The notes: generated by a model from the sequence alone, not told the origin. Shown: positions 47,312-56,983, counted from the first letter of the stretch. The stretch is 64,000 nucleotides of DNA from Pseudoalteromonas luteoviolacea B = ATCC 29581 (GCA_000333235.1 CAPN01000020.1:1-64000), one strand, 5' to 3'. A program made the numbers and translations.

Positions 47312-48037
47312 TTAAACCAACTTACGAAAACGATCCGCTAGGACCAAAAAGAAAAATTTCGGATATTGAAAAACGAGTCGCTTCCAAACATAAGGATCAT
47401 CACACATACGATATAACCAACGCAGCTGTAATTTATCAGCCCATTTCGGGTAATAATGCAAACGTTGTGAGGTCTGATGCAAAAAACCACCGCAGGTATA
47501 AATTTGTTTTATTTGGCCTTGGTGAAATTGCTTTAATTTCACGGCAAACTTATCCTGTCTCGGCGTACCCATACCGCAAATCACATAGTGCGCACCACTG
47601 TCGACAATTTGCTGCATAACCGGTTCGTCATCTGAAAAATAACCATCGCGATACCCTACAATTTGCATCCCAGGGTAGCTCTTTTTAAAGGTATTTACGG
47701 TTTTTTCAAGTTCGTGTTGCTTAGCGCCAAGTAAAAACACCTTGAGTTTTTCTTCGTTTGCACGATTTAAAAAGTAAGCCGCAAAAGAACTCTGGTCGAA
47801 ACTCGTTCTAGGTATTTTTTTTCCAAACAAAATCGACAACGCTAACGCCGAGGTCATTGCGTCGGTATACAGACCATCGATTTGTTCAACTAATTTTTTT
47901 TCGTCACGTAGCAATAAATACGAATACGGATTTACGAAACTGATCACTTGCGGTGTATTGATTGGTTGCACTATTGCCTGCTCAAATTGCGCTTCAATTT
48001 CATTAGATGACTTCAGTCTATCTAAAATAACGTGCAT
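47312..48037 (-). CDS. WecG/TagA/CpsF family glycosyltransferase (GT26)
   Basis: A 241-aa protein with the family blocks SFVNPYSYLLL, IDGLYTDAMTSALAL, KVFLLGAKQHELEKTV, SYPGMQIVGYRDGYF and the signature CGMGTPRQDKFAVKL, followed by an Arg/Trp-rich C-terminus (KLQLRWLYRM) that binds membrane. Members transfer ManNAcA or ManNAc-type sugars to a lipid-linked first residue. It lies between the second wzy and a GT2 gene and overlaps the latter by 20 bases. Confidence 0.9.
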   Translation of the reverse strand: MHVILDRLKSSNEIEAQFEQAIVQPINTPQVISFVNPYSYLLLRDEKKLVEQIDGLYTDAMTSALALSILFGKKIPRTSFDQSSFAAYFLNRANEEKLKVFLLGAKQHELEKTVNTFKKSYPGMQIVGYRDGYFSDDEPVMQQIVDSGAHYVICGMGTPRQDKFAVKLKQFHQGQIKQIYTCGGFLHQTSQRLHYYPKWADKLQLRWLYRMCDDPYVWKRLVFQYPKFFFLVLADRFRKLV

Positions 48038-48950
48038 ACGAAAAGACCTTGCTAAGAAAAAATGGTGGGAAGATAAAACACAAATACGCGAGTACGCGAT
48101 AGATGTCCCATTGTAACAGTTCGTGTGAGTTTAAAACTTGCCACGCTTGCGCTTTGTAACCATCTTGCAAATTACGCTTTACGCAATTAAGCACAGACAA
48201 ATGAAGCAAATATTCTAAACTTTTCTCGTATTTCTTTGGGATCTGCTTTTGCTTCAGCATCGACTTAAAAAACGTCAAATGTGGCGAAGGTTCATGAGGT
48301 TCTTTTGCCGGTTGCATCGTCGAAGAAGCACTTAAATCATACACCACGGTAATACGGTGACTAAACACAATGTCTTCTTCGCAGGATAAGCGCGCCCACA
48401 CAATTTGATCTTCACCCATTTTGAGTTTTTCAGGGAACGAACCGATGCTTTCTAACGAGGCTTTAGTCACGCACACAGACGACGACGTGATCGGTAAATC
48501 GGCATTACAACACGCTAAGAAATAGTCTTCGATTGGCCCGTCTTGTTTTGGTAAATGACTGTTACGAATGGCGCTGTAGTTCACACCATCAAAAAACTCA
48601 TACCCACTGCAAAAAATATGTGTTTTAGGGTACGAAGCTCGCAAATCTCTGAAGTTAGCAAGATGTTCAGGGCGCCAAATATCATCAGCATCTAAAAAGG
48701 CAATAAATTCACCTTGAGCCGCGGCAATGCCGGTATTTCGAGCACGGGATACGCCACCATTGGTGTCATGATCGATAAAATGAACACGTTCGGCAAATTT
48801 TTCACGCACAATTTCTGCGCTACCATCGGTTGAACAATCATTAACAACGATGACTTCTAACGCCGAAAAAGTTTGAGCAAACACCGACTCTAGTGTGCGT
48901 TCTATGTACTTTGCTTTGTTAAACAGTGGAATAACGACTGATATTTTCAT
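48018..48950 (-). CDS. Glycosyltransferase family 2
   Basis: A 310-aa GT-A enzyme. The start SVVIPLFNKAKYIERTLESVFAQTF is typical of GT2, and the DxD motif is in EFIAFLDADDIWRPEHL. The C-terminal part has GEDQIVWARLSCEE, the acceptor-side ED motif. It probably forms a small minus-strand operon with WecG-type transferase and wzy. The AT-rich gap upstream (48951-49283) has a perfect TATAAT on the minus strand near 49131 but a poor -35. Confidence 0.9.
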   Translation of the reverse strand: MKISVVIPLFNKAKYIERTLESVFAQTFSALEVIVVNDCSTDGSAEIVREKFAERVHFIDHDTNGGVSRARNTGIAAAQGEFIAFLDADDIWRPEHLANFRDLRASYPKTHIFCSGYEFFDGVNYSAIRNSHLPKQDGPIEDYFLACCNADLPITSSSVCVTKASLESIGSFPEKLKMGEDQIVWARLSCEEDIVFSHRITVVYDLSASSTMQPAKEPHEPSPHLTFFKSMLKQKQIPKKYEKSLEYLLHLSVLNCVKRNLQDGYKAQAWQVLNSHELLQWDIYRVLAYLCFIFPPFFLSKVFSYARYFR

Positions 48951-49283
48951 AAAAAATGCGTACTCTACTCACCCATTTGCAAAGTAGAACGGCAACACCC
49001 CAAGAATTAAAGAAACACGATTGTAAGCTCAGATTCATGAATTGGAGATAAACAATCAATACGAAAACAAAAATAAATCGATAATTTTTGTTTTACTCAA
49101 CCTGAACTTAAAAACAATACTAAGCCCTAGATTATAAGACAAATAAAAATACATAGATACCGAGCATCGCTAAATTTCATCAGTAAATAGTGCATGTGCT
49201 AATCAAGGTATCTGCTATTGCAAAGCCTAAAATACCAACTAAATCAGAGTGCTAGAAGAATCGCCTAGCGGATTACGTATCGC
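48951..49283. other. AT-rich intergenic region
   Basis: This 333-bp stretch separates two minus-strand polysaccharide gene groups. It holds no gene or REP. A minus-strand TATAAT (49131-49136) is the only hexamer worth noting; its -35 at 16-18 bases is poor. It probably includes the promoter of the GT2-wecG-wzy group and the end of the upstream sulfotransferase operon. No terminator hairpin was found. Confidence 0.4.
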
Positions 49284-50474
49284 TCACCTAGACTGCAATC
49301 CACCTAATAGATTTTCAGCGAGTGTTTTCCACGAAAAATTCGCTTTGGCGTATGCGCGGTTGCTTTCTACCCCTTCTGCGGTTTTTACGTTGATGCAGGC
49401 TTCGCGGATCGACTCTGCTAATGCCTGTCCCTCGAGCTTTTGGCAATAGGTTGCATGCAAATTACCAAGCAATTCAAATGTCGCCGTTTCTTTTACTATG
49501 GCTTCATCGAACGCCACAATCGGAAGTCCAACCGACAGTGCTTCTAAAATGGTTTGCCCTAAAGGTTCGTACGTTGACGACATCACAAACACATCGGCGA
49601 TTTGGTAAAATGGCAAAGGCTCATCCACCGCCGCATGAAACTTTACTCGCCCTTCGAGGCCGTGCTTACGCACTAACTCATTTAATTCTGCTTTTTGCCC
49701 GCCATCGCCAACCAACACAAACGTGTGTTCGGGTAAATAACGCATCGCATCAACCACGTAATGAAACCCTTTAGCGCGAACAACTCGCCCGACTCCAAGC
49801 ACTATTTTTGCGTCTTTGGCATAGCCCAATTGCTCACGAAGTGCACTCTTTTCGCTGCTTGATAATGGCTTAAAACGGTCAACATCGACGCCGGGTTTCG
49901 TAATGTTTACCTCTCCGACACGCCTACCTGCAAATTCATACAGTTGCGCCAACATATTTTGGCTAAATACTCGCACATCGTCTGCGGTGTAAAAAGCAAA
50001 CCATTGTGACGACGCATGCGAGCCTACTCGCAGCTTTTGTTTGAGTTTTTGTAGCCCACTCACCGCACTAGTATTACGATGTGAATCTTGGTGAACCACA
50101 ATACCTGGCACCAAATAACACACTTTTTTAATGCCCGCTAACTTGGCCATCCACGTGGTGTGATGAAAACGACTGATGGCACCGATAGTATTGGGCTGGT
50201 TGAGCGTCTTTAAAATTCGGCGCAACGATAGAAACGCGCTTAACCCTTTCATTAGTGGCAACCTGCTCGTCGCACGGTAGCGATGTATGCGGATCCCTTT
50301 ATGCACTTCAAAGTCAGGCAAGATGGCACTTGTCATGCCATTGGCATCGCTCACGACAATGTCGACCTCGATGTCTTTCGCCTGAAACTCTTTTGCAAGG
50401 TAATAAAGCGAGTTTTCAATACCGCCTAAATTCGGAAAATAGGCATTACTAGTGAGTATAATGTGTTGTTTCAT
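49284..50474 (-). CDS. Glycosyltransferase family 4
   Basis: A 396-aa GT-B enzyme, with YFPNLGGIENSLYYLAKEF at the N-terminus, then the donor loop GVGRVVRAKGFHYVVDAM and the acceptor-side motif MSSTYEPLGQTILEALSVGLPIVAF (EX7E form). ATG 50474 shares its A with the TGA of the sulfotransferase gene, so this start is preferred. It is the last gene of the sulfotransferase-containing operon. Confidence 0.9.
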   Translation of the reverse strand: MKQHIILTSNAYFPNLGGIENSLYYLAKEFQAKDIEVDIVVSDANGMTSAILPDFEVHKGIRIHRYRATSRLPLMKGLSAFLSLRRILKTLNQPNTIGAISRFHHTTWMAKLAGIKKVCYLVPGIVVHQDSHRNTSAVSGLQKLKQKLRVGSHASSQWFAFYTADDVRVFSQNMLAQLYEFAGRRVGEVNITKPGVDVDRFKPLSSSEKSALREQLGYAKDAKIVLGVGRVVRAKGFHYVVDAMRYLPEHTFVLVGDGGQKAELNELVRKHGLEGRVKFHAAVDEPLPFYQIADVFVMSSTYEPLGQTILEALSVGLPIVAFDEAIVKETATFELLGNLHATYCQKLEGQALAESIREACINVKTAEGVESNRAYAKANFSWKTLAENLLGGLQSR

Positions 50475-51253
50475 CAATAAAAATGCTTGTAATACTTACT
50501 GGCTTGTAACGTGTCGCGAAGCGCGTTGCATTCTGGCGTCGCGGTATCGAACGATGAATAAAGTGGCGCATACCATTTTTTTGCCCCAACATTGGCGTTA
50601 GAAAGCGAAAATTCATGGCCTAAAAACTGCTCGATTAACGGCTGATTCGCTGCAATTTTATCAATATCGAGTAACAGCACCGATGTTCCGGGTACTTCAA
50701 CGAGTTGAGCGCCTAACGATTTATCATAAGGGTATTGGTAAATATCGATACCTGTCAATCGCTTAAATTCGTCATCGAACCAGTTAAGCGGGTATTGATG
50801 GGGAAACACCTCGTAAAACGCACGCTGCAAAATGGTTTTATCTTGCACTCGGGTCGCACAAGGGCGAGTATTTTCAGTACCAAAACCGGTATAATAAGCA
50901 AACAAATAGCTGTCGAGATCATGAAAGAACATCGACACATTGCGCTCGAACGGCTTTCTTACCAAGGTAATAATTTTACGCTGCTCACGACGCACAAATG
51001 CACGGCGCATCAGATAAAACTCAAGTTCTTGCAGTAAACGCTTAAGGTGATACCGAACACCTACCCCCGCTAAGCCTTCTTGACGAATCGCACAGGTGTG
51101 ATTTTCACGAAAAAAGGTATGCACATGAATACCACATGGCAAGGATTCTTCGAATGACGTAGAGCCCACTTTACCCATTTGGTAAATATACACAGCCTCT
51201 GGCGCATTGTAGCGTTGGTACAAGGATTTGAGGCGTTTAAATACGGCAAACAT
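50474..51253 (-). CDS. Sulfotransferase-fold capsular polysaccharide protein (NKWYS-like)
   Basis: A 259-aa protein. Residues 24-33 (YQMGKVGSTS) form the PAPS 5'-phosphosulfate loop and LVRKPFERNVSMFF is a good 3'-phosphate-binding motif. The C-terminal NVGAKKWYAPLY recalls the NKWYS motif of a family found in capsule loci. It should transfer sulfate to a hydroxyl of the polysaccharide or an intermediate. It neighbours a second sulfotransferase two bases upstream, and overlaps the GT4 gene downstream. Confidence 0.78.
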   Translation of the reverse strand: MFAVFKRLKSLYQRYNAPEAVYIYQMGKVGSTSFEESLPCGIHVHTFFRENHTCAIRQEGLAGVGVRYHLKRLLQELEFYLMRRAFVRREQRKIITLVRKPFERNVSMFFHDLDSYLFAYYTGFGTENTRPCATRVQDKTILQRAFYEVFPHQYPLNWFDDEFKRLTGIDIYQYPYDKSLGAQLVEVPGTSVLLLDIDKIAANQPLIEQFLGHEFSLSNANVGAKKWYAPLYSSFDTATPECNALRDTLQASKYYKHFY

Positions 51254-51255
51254 GG

Positions 51256-52197
51256 CTATTTCCCAAACCAGGTTTGCATAAATGGTTTACCCACTAATTC
51301 GTCTAAGCCGCTTAACTGGCTTTCGAAATAGGCGTCGAGGTACTGTTTCGTTGCGGGGGCCATTTTAGGTGGTTTTTTATTCACCAAAGGATTAAGTGCA
51401 CGATACACTTTTTCGAAAAACGTTTTTTGCCCGCGCTGTGATGAAAAGTGGCTATCAATAGTGCGCTCTTGACCGCGATATAATCGGCGCGTGACTAATT
51501 CTAAGGCAATAGATCGTGGTAGCTGCGACGCATTTTTGTGGAGCTCGTACACATCGGGCGCAAACAAGCCGGCATCGAGCCCAAGGAAATCACACACCTC
51601 GGCCAACACCTCACTTTGCTGTTTAACAAACTGCTCGAACAACACCACTTTCACTTGCGACTTATCGAAATGGGTATACACCTCACGAAGTTGCTGCACA
51701 TATTGACTGCGCGACAACAACTGCTGTGGCATAAAACGTAAGGTATCTTCAAATGAATACACCGCACGACGAGCGCGTACCATATGCCAATATTGCGAAT
51801 ACGCACGCTCGGTTGGATGACGGAGCACCACTAATATTTTCACCGCTTTGGGCTGGGCCGCTAAGCGCTGCAATGCCCGAGGAGAGCACAAATACGTGGT
51901 ACTGTCTTCGCCAACGAGGCGCTTTGATTTGGTGTGGTGGAGCTTTTGCCGATACCACGACCAATCGGGGCCATCACTTTGGTGCAGATGACTGAGCAGG
52001 CCATCCGCGCCATGTTTGGCAAAGTTCGGGTGCTCGGCAACGTCATCTTGCGAAAAGAAAAACAATTCATCGGCTGGAATATGCACATCAGGGTGGCTTG
52101 CCAACATTTCATGAAGCGTGGTGGTGCCTGATTTCATCGCACCGATAATGACAAAATCGGGGACGTCAGCTTGATCATTTGCTATCCACTGGTTCAT
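51256..52197 (-). CDS. Sulfotransferase (Sulfotransfer_1/heparan-type)
   Basis: A 313-aa enzyme with a strong 5'-phosphosulfate loop at Lys22-Thr26 in FVIIGAMKSGTTTLHEML, then the 3'-phosphate motif VVLRHPTERAYSQYWHM. ADELFFFSQDD carries the family motif preceding the catalytic region. Length and motifs match bacterial PAPS sulfotransferases related to heparan sulfotransferases. The ATG overlaps the stop of the GT4 upstream (ATGA). PAPS would come from sulfate assimilation genes elsewhere. Confidence 0.92.
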   Translation of the reverse strand: MNQWIANDQADVPDFVIIGAMKSGTTTLHEMLASHPDVHIPADELFFFSQDDVAEHPNFAKHGADGLLSHLHQSDGPDWSWYRQKLHHTKSKRLVGEDSTTYLCSPRALQRLAAQPKAVKILVVLRHPTERAYSQYWHMVRARRAVYSFEDTLRFMPQQLLSRSQYVQQLREVYTHFDKSQVKVVLFEQFVKQQSEVLAEVCDFLGLDAGLFAPDVYELHKNASQLPRSIALELVTRRLYRGQERTIDSHFSSQRGQKTFFEKVYRALNPLVNKKPPKMAPATKQYLDAYFESQLSGLDELVGKPFMQTWFGK

Positions 52198-53432
52198 TGT
52201 GTTCCTTTTAATCTGCGCGTAAGTTCATCGAGCAATTGGCTATTGAGTGTATCGATATCACTAAACCACGTTACTTTTTCGCGAGCGTGAGTGGCTAAGC
52301 GCAAACGCAAGGCATCGTCTCCTGCAAGCGCAATTAAATATTCTGCCAACACCTGTGGCGCTTTTTCTGGCGCCAGTAAACCAGAGTGATTATGCTCGAT
52401 AAGCTCGGGAATGCCACTGTGTAGGGTACTGACCACCACACAACCACTTGCCATGGCTTCCATAAGTGCTACAGGCACCCCTTCTCGGTCGCCATTGCTC
52501 GCGGTAATACTGGGCAGCAAATATACGTGGGCTTGGCTGAGTTTTTGCTGAACTTGTTCGCTACTTAATGGCCCAAGTAAGGTAATGTAGTTACTTAGTT
52601 GATGTGCCTCGATACGTGCCTTAATTTGCGTATCTAACTCTCCAAAGCCGCCAAGTTCGAAGTGAATATCCACCTGTTCCGCGGCCAAAGCGATGGCATC
52701 AATGGCATCGAGTAACCCCTTTTTCTCGGAAAAACGCGCCGCACAAAACACCTTAAGTGGCTCGCGGCCATGCGGTAAAAACGCATATTCAAAGCGTTTA
52801 AGCTCCACGCCCATACGCTGCACCACAATATTATGCTCTAGTGCTCCCAACTGACGCACTTGCTGTGCCCACAGCTCGCTAATTGGCAGTGCTAACTCGG
52901 TGCTCGCAAGCATTGCCCGGTAAGCTTTACCTATGGCATCGCTTGGGGTGACCGCCGAGATATCCGCGCCATGAAAAATGGTGGCGATGTTACCTTGCAG
53001 CAGCCCTAATTGGCGCAATTGCTGTGCAAACACGCCGTTATGACCAAAGTGGCACACAATCCAGTCAAAGCGCGTATTTTGTTGTTTAAGGGCACTTGCA
53101 CACGCCAACAACTTTAATCGCGCAAGGGGTAACGCAAGGCGCTTTGCCGTATTGAGCAAGGTAAATGGAGCTGGTGCAAACAGCGCTTGTTTCGCGCGTT
53201 TAATCAGCTTGTGCAGCGCACCACTTTTGGGGGACTCTTCGAGCAAATATCGTGTGCGAGTAGCCAACTGGTAGGGCTTTAAATGACGTTGTTCAAGCAA
53301 GTTCATGTCGCCACGATAAACGCTTAAAATCGTCACATCGACGCCTAAGTCAATGAGTGCCATGACTTGGTTTATCACAAACGTTTCAGAGCGACTAGGG
53401 AAGCTATCGGCAAAAATGGCTAAGCGGATCAA
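52194..53432 (-). CDS. Glycosyltransferase family 4 (WcaL/AmsK-like)
   Basis: A 412-aa GT-B protein. The N-terminus RLAIFADSFPSRSETFVINQVMALI is characteristic of colanic-acid WcaL-like transferases. The donor domain has FCAARFSEKKGLLDAIDAI and the EX7E segment DREGVPVALMEAMASGCVVVST. It overlaps its two neighbours by four bases each, which puts it in one operon with sulfotransferases and Wzx. Confidence 0.9.
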   Translation of the reverse strand: MIRLAIFADSFPSRSETFVINQVMALIDLGVDVTILSVYRGDMNLLEQRHLKPYQLATRTRYLLEESPKSGALHKLIKRAKQALFAPAPFTLLNTAKRLALPLARLKLLACASALKQQNTRFDWIVCHFGHNGVFAQQLRQLGLLQGNIATIFHGADISAVTPSDAIGKAYRAMLASTELALPISELWAQQVRQLGALEHNIVVQRMGVELKRFEYAFLPHGREPLKVFCAARFSEKKGLLDAIDAIALAAEQVDIHFELGGFGELDTQIKARIEAHQLSNYITLLGPLSSEQVQQKLSQAHVYLLPSITASNGDREGVPVALMEAMASGCVVVSTLHSGIPELIEHNHSGLLAPEKAPQVLAEYLIALAGDDALRLRLATHAREKVTWFSDIDTLNSQLLDELTRRLKGTQ

Positions 53433-54697
53433 GGTTGTTGTTCTCTCACTTTAACAAAGGGTAACCACGGCACCTGATGGTATTTTACGCAGTAATACAA
53501 ACCAAGCAAATTATTCAACGCAACGGCAATAAATAGCGCATTGGCGGCACCTAACGCCCCTTGCAAGGGGATAAGCCACGCGCTACAAAGCACTAAACAA
53601 AGCACGCTTACCATCAGCGAATTACGCTGAATTTGCTCGTAACCGCTCATCATCAGCAATTGACCGGTCGGGCCAACCACCACCTTCATTATCTGTACTG
53701 CAATGAGCACCAACAAAATCACATCGCTTGACTCAAAAAACTCACCAAAAAACTGCAGCACCGGTTTGTGGATCGCAAAAACAAACAACGCGACAACGAG
53801 CGCACAGCATAGTGACACCGTGCGCGATTTTTGAAACAACGCGGTAAGCTGCCTTTTTTCGGCTTTTTTAGCTAACACAGCAAACTCAGGCATGAGCACC
53901 GCATTAAACGCTAAAAGCACAAAGCTCACCACACTTACAATGCGTACTACAATGGCCAGTTTTGCCACTTCGTCGGCACTGGTAAACCATCCAGCTAACA
54001 ACACCGAACCTTCTAGCATCATCGTTGAGCATAAGGCAATGGTTAAATAACGATGGTATTTAGGCGCTTCTCTCTGTGTTTGTGTATCGAACACCTGCTG
54101 TTGCGCTGCGTCTGAAGGACGCGCATAAACCAAGTAAGCCAAACACACTAGGCTACACACCAGTGCGCTTAATGCTAAAGCCAGTAGCAGTGGTACAACT
54201 TCACCAAACAACCACACACCGATTAATACTGCCGCGCCGCTAAGCATACGAGGTGCCGCGCCAATAAATTGCTGCAGCGCGGGGCGCTTAGTTGCTTGTG
54301 CCCAATAGCCAAAAACCGATACTACAGCGATAAATGGTGGCAATGCCGCAATGCACAAGGTTAACTCGAGTGAACTCAAATACCCACCAAAAAACAACAG
54401 CGCAATAACCACAAGGTATAATGCCGAAAACCCAAATACGACTTTAAGGGCGGCATAGACGGTTGAATATTGTTGCGTGTGGCTAATATTGGTTAATTGT
54501 TTTACCAAACTGTTGTCGCGGCCAAAGCGCAGTAACACCGCCATGACAGTGGCAAACGACAAAAGCCAAAAGTAGTCACCAAGTGTGCTTGGTTCTATTG
54601 TTCTGGCAAGGCCTGCGACAATAAAAAAACCAACAATCACAATAGAGAGCTTTGCGGCATAGACTTGTGCAGTGGAGATAAGTAAAGCTTTATTCAT
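53429..54697 (-). CDS. wzx: Wzx-type oligosaccharide flippase (copy 2)
   Basis: A 422-aa protein with about 12-14 membrane helices; the N-terminal ISTAQVYAAKLSIVIVGFFIVAGLART and STLGDYFWLLSFATVMAVLL fit the PST/Wzx family. It is unrelated at the residue level to the first Wzx beyond general topology. Four-base overlap with the GT4 gene downstream and six bases from the upstream sulfotransferase support one operon. Having a second flippase suggests two repeat units with different structures. Confidence 0.88.
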   Translation of the reverse strand: MNKALLISTAQVYAAKLSIVIVGFFIVAGLARTIEPSTLGDYFWLLSFATVMAVLLRFGRDNSLVKQLTNISHTQQYSTVYAALKVVFGFSALYLVVIALLFFGGYLSSLELTLCIAALPPFIAVVSVFGYWAQATKRPALQQFIGAAPRMLSGAAVLIGVWLFGEVVPLLLALALSALVCSLVCLAYLVYARPSDAAQQQVFDTQTQREAPKYHRYLTIALCSTMMLEGSVLLAGWFTSADEVAKLAIVVRIVSVVSFVLLAFNAVLMPEFAVLAKKAEKRQLTALFQKSRTVSLCCALVVALFVFAIHKPVLQFFGEFFESSDVILLVLIAVQIMKVVVGPTGQLLMMSGYEQIQRNSLMVSVLCLVLCSAWLIPLQGALGAANALFIAVALNNLLGLYYCVKYHQVPWLPFVKVREQQP

Positions 54698-54703
54698 GCG
54701 CGG

Positions 54704-55438
54704 CTAATTTTCAAACTGGTAGTTAAAGCGCTCAATGTCTTGCGCATAAAAATGTGCAACCCACTCGCGGGTTTCATTGTCGTAGGCTGTGCGATAGTCA
54801 CTACCGTGAGCGGCTTTTTTAGGGGCTAAAAAGCGAGGCTGCAACGGTTTAAGCAAACGCTTTAAGATTGCTTTTGAACCTAACTGCTCGGTGTTGTTTT
54901 TATGCGGAAGCACCATGCTGCTAAGGCCGATTTTTTCAGCAACGATAGCGAAGTCTTCACTTAGGTTTTCAAAACGGCCGATAAAATCGACCAAGCACGT
55001 GCCATCGGGGCTATACAAAAAGTTGGATTGCGGGATAACATGGCGGTATAAATCGCGGTGCGTTGTGTAACAATCGTCTTGTGGGGTTGGAAAGCGCGTT
55101 AATAAAAAGGTTTTAAAATCGCATTGGTAATTTGCCACGCCAAGGGCTTGGCGATAACGAAATTCAGAGTGCAAGCGCGCCCACGGGTTACGCACAAACG
55201 AAAACTTAAAATACGCATTAAAGGTTGCTTGGTCAACGTAACCAAAATCGAGGTATTCATGGGCAGTTAAATGGGCTAAACGCGGTGGACCTTGCGTTGC
55301 ATCACTGTTTGGACGTAACAAATACGGCGCTCGCTCTTGCCAACTTTTATTCATATCTTGCAGTAGTGCCAATTCGACACTTTGCCCTGCTACCTTAGGT
55401 ACATGGACAAATAACGCGCGGTGGTGATGACTTAACAT
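54704..55438 (-). CDS. Sulfotransferase family 2 (Golgi/HNK-1-like)
   Basis: A 244-aa enzyme with the 5'-phosphosulfate loop LFVHVPKVAGQS (residues 9-20; Lys15 and Ser20) and the 3'-phosphate motif FSFVRNPWARLHSEF (79-93), both characteristic of the Sulfotransfer_2 family. These sulfate carbohydrate chains. It heads the minus-strand operon of three sulfotransferases, two GT4 enzymes and a flippase; a candidate promoter lies 30 bp upstream. The start ATG at 55438 has no strong ribosome site. Confidence 0.9.
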   Translation of the reverse strand: MLSHHHRALFVHVPKVAGQSVELALLQDMNKSWQERAPYLLRPNSDATQGPPRLAHLTAHEYLDFGYVDQATFNAYFKFSFVRNPWARLHSEFRYRQALGVANYQCDFKTFLLTRFPTPQDDCYTTHRDLYRHVIPQSNFLYSPDGTCLVDFIGRFENLSEDFAIVAEKIGLSSMVLPHKNNTEQLGSKAILKRLLKPLQPRFLAPKKAAHGSDYRTAYDNETREWVAHFYAQDIERFNYQFEN

Positions 55439-55465
55439 AACAACGCTCTAAAAAAACCGTCATTT

Positions 55466-55493
55466 ATCATAACACTAATCGAGTTAGTCGCAA
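55466..55493 (-). promoter_or_regulatory. Candidate promoter for the sulfotransferase operon
   Basis: On the minus strand TTGCGA (55488-55493), a 16-bp spacer and TATGAT (55466-55471) lie about 30 bp before the ATG. The spacer holds a small dyad CTAA-CTCGA-TTAG. The -10 matches five of six consensus bases. Confidence 0.42.
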
Positions 55494-55504
55494 ATTACAG
55501 GCAT

Positions 55505-55533
55505 AAAAAAAGCAGGCCTAAGCCTGCTTTTTT
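55505..55533 (-). terminator. Rho-independent terminator of the S-layer-like gene
   Basis: A perfect 12-pair stem AAAAAAGCAGGC/GCCTGCTTTTTT (55506-55517 and 55522-55533) with a four-base CTAA loop lies 18 bp after the stop codon. Its A and T arms make it bidirectional, but there is no plus-strand gene to use it from the left. Confidence 0.92.
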
Positions 55534-55551
55534 AACAAACTATAAAGTCAA

Positions 55552-56949
55552 TTACTTGTCTTTACGGTTAGCTTTCATTACTGCGCGGTCTTGCTCAGAA
55601 ACTACTTTGAATAGTGCCGTAAGGTCTACGTTGTCACCAGGTACGTTTGTAGTTAGGTCAAGAGCAACTTTACCAGAAGTTACGCCTGCGTCAGCTTTAA
55701 CAGCGTTAAGTACTTTAGCACCGATATCAGTTACGCCTGGGCCGATTGAACCAACAACGCCAACTGATTTCCACGTGTTTTGACCATCTTCAAGCATGTA
55801 ACGAACTGTTAGGTCGCCAGTCTTAGAAGATGTGTTTGTGATACGTAGAACAACAGCAGTGTTGTCACCGAAAGGCATGTACGGGATTTCAACTTGTGAA
55901 CCGTTTAAGCTCCAAGAACCGTATGCTACGTCTGCTTTGTACTCGCCATCTTTAGTACCGTCAGTGTAAGTTGCAGTTAATGCACCAGAGAAAGACGTGT
56001 TGCTAAGAACGATCTTGTTTGTTGAAGTTGGAGTAAACTTCAGACCGTATGTATCGCTAAACGCAGCTGCGTTTGTACGAGAAATAGTAGAAGTTTTCTT
56101 GTCTTTGTCGTAAGCAAACGTTGTGTCTGTGTCAGTCGCTACGATTGCAACGCCATCGTCAAATGTACCTTTGCCATCTGTATCGAAACCAGAAAGGTCG
56201 TTGTTAAGTTTAACTTCAACTTTCTTAGCCGTTACTTTAAGTGTGTCGATGTCAGCAGTAGCATCTGTAATTGCAACTTCAAATGCTGATTTTGATGCGT
56301 CAACGAATTGCTTACGATCTTTAGATACATCAACAACACCTGTTGTAGCTGTAGCTTTAGAACCGATTTGAGTTTTCAATGTTAACACTGTTGCTGAAGT
56401 CTTGTCGATTTCAGACACAACTGGCGTAGACGCGTACGCAGTTACTTTAACGTCACCAGTAATTTTTACTAGTTTAGTGTTAAGAAGGAACTTCTGCGCG
56501 TTCTCTGCTTCGTCGTCTTTAACTTGGAATACAAGTTTAGTCGCAGAACGGCTTAAGAATTGCATATCGTCAGCATTTGCGAAAGTACCAGAATCTTCAA
56601 CAACTTCTAGAGAAGGTGTTGCGCCAGTAGTATCGAACTCAGCACCAGTGATTTCGAAAGTTACTGCAGAACCGTTCGGGTAGCCAGCACCTGGAGCGAA
56701 ACGGATTGCTACATTGCTACCAGAAGCATCTGAAACACCTTCAAGAGTAAGAGCGTCACCTGCAAGTGCTAGACCTTCTTTACCAGCTACTGCAGCACGC
56801 GCCTTACCACCAGTTGCATACTGAGATACAACTGCCGCAGTAGTAGCGTTTGCTTCTGCTGTAGTAACGTTAACAACGTCAATTGTTGATGCAGCTGCAC
56901 CAAATGCCGTAGCAGAGAGCGCTACTGCTAATAGAGACTTTTTAAACAT
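55552..56949 (-). CDS. Secreted S-layer-like surface protein
   Basis: A 465-aa exported protein. I start it at ATG 56949, because AGGAG lies ten bases upstream; the ATG at 56958 sits too close to that site. A Sec signal (MFKKSLLAVALSATAFGAAAS) is followed by a Thr/Ala/Asp/Val-rich mature part with no cysteine, many short beta-type segments and no other known domain; the Asp-rich stretches (for example ATDTDTTFAYDKDKK) may bind calcium. The overall style matches the self-assembling Slr4-type S-layer proteins of Pseudoalteromonas. A strong promoter, long leader and strong terminator suggest high expression. The adjacent type II-like cluster is the probable exporter. S-layer function is inferred. 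Confidence 0.65.
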   Translation of the reverse strand: MFKKSLLAVALSATAFGAAASTIDVVNVTTAEANATTAAVVSQYATGGKARAAVAGKEGLALAGDALTLEGVSDASGSNVAIRFAPGAGYPNGSAVTFEITGAEFDTTGATPSLEVVEDSGTFANADDMQFLSRSATKLVFQVKDDEAENAQKFLLNTKLVKITGDVKVTAYASTPVVSEIDKTSATVLTLKTQIGSKATATTGVVDVSKDRKQFVDASKSAFEVAITDATADIDTLKVTAKKVEVKLNNDLSGFDTDGKGTFDDGVAIVATDTDTTFAYDKDKKTSTISRTNAAAFSDTYGLKFTPTSTNKIVLSNTSFSGALTATYTDGTKDGEYKADVAYGSWSLNGSQVEIPYMPFGDNTAVVLRITNTSSKTGDLTVRYMLEDGQNTWKSVGVVGSIGPGVTDIGAKVLNAVKADAGVTSGKVALDLTTNVPGDNVDLTALFKVVSEQDRAVMKANRKDK

Positions 56950-56983
56950 TTTTTCCATTCTCCTAGTTTCATGAAACCTAAAA

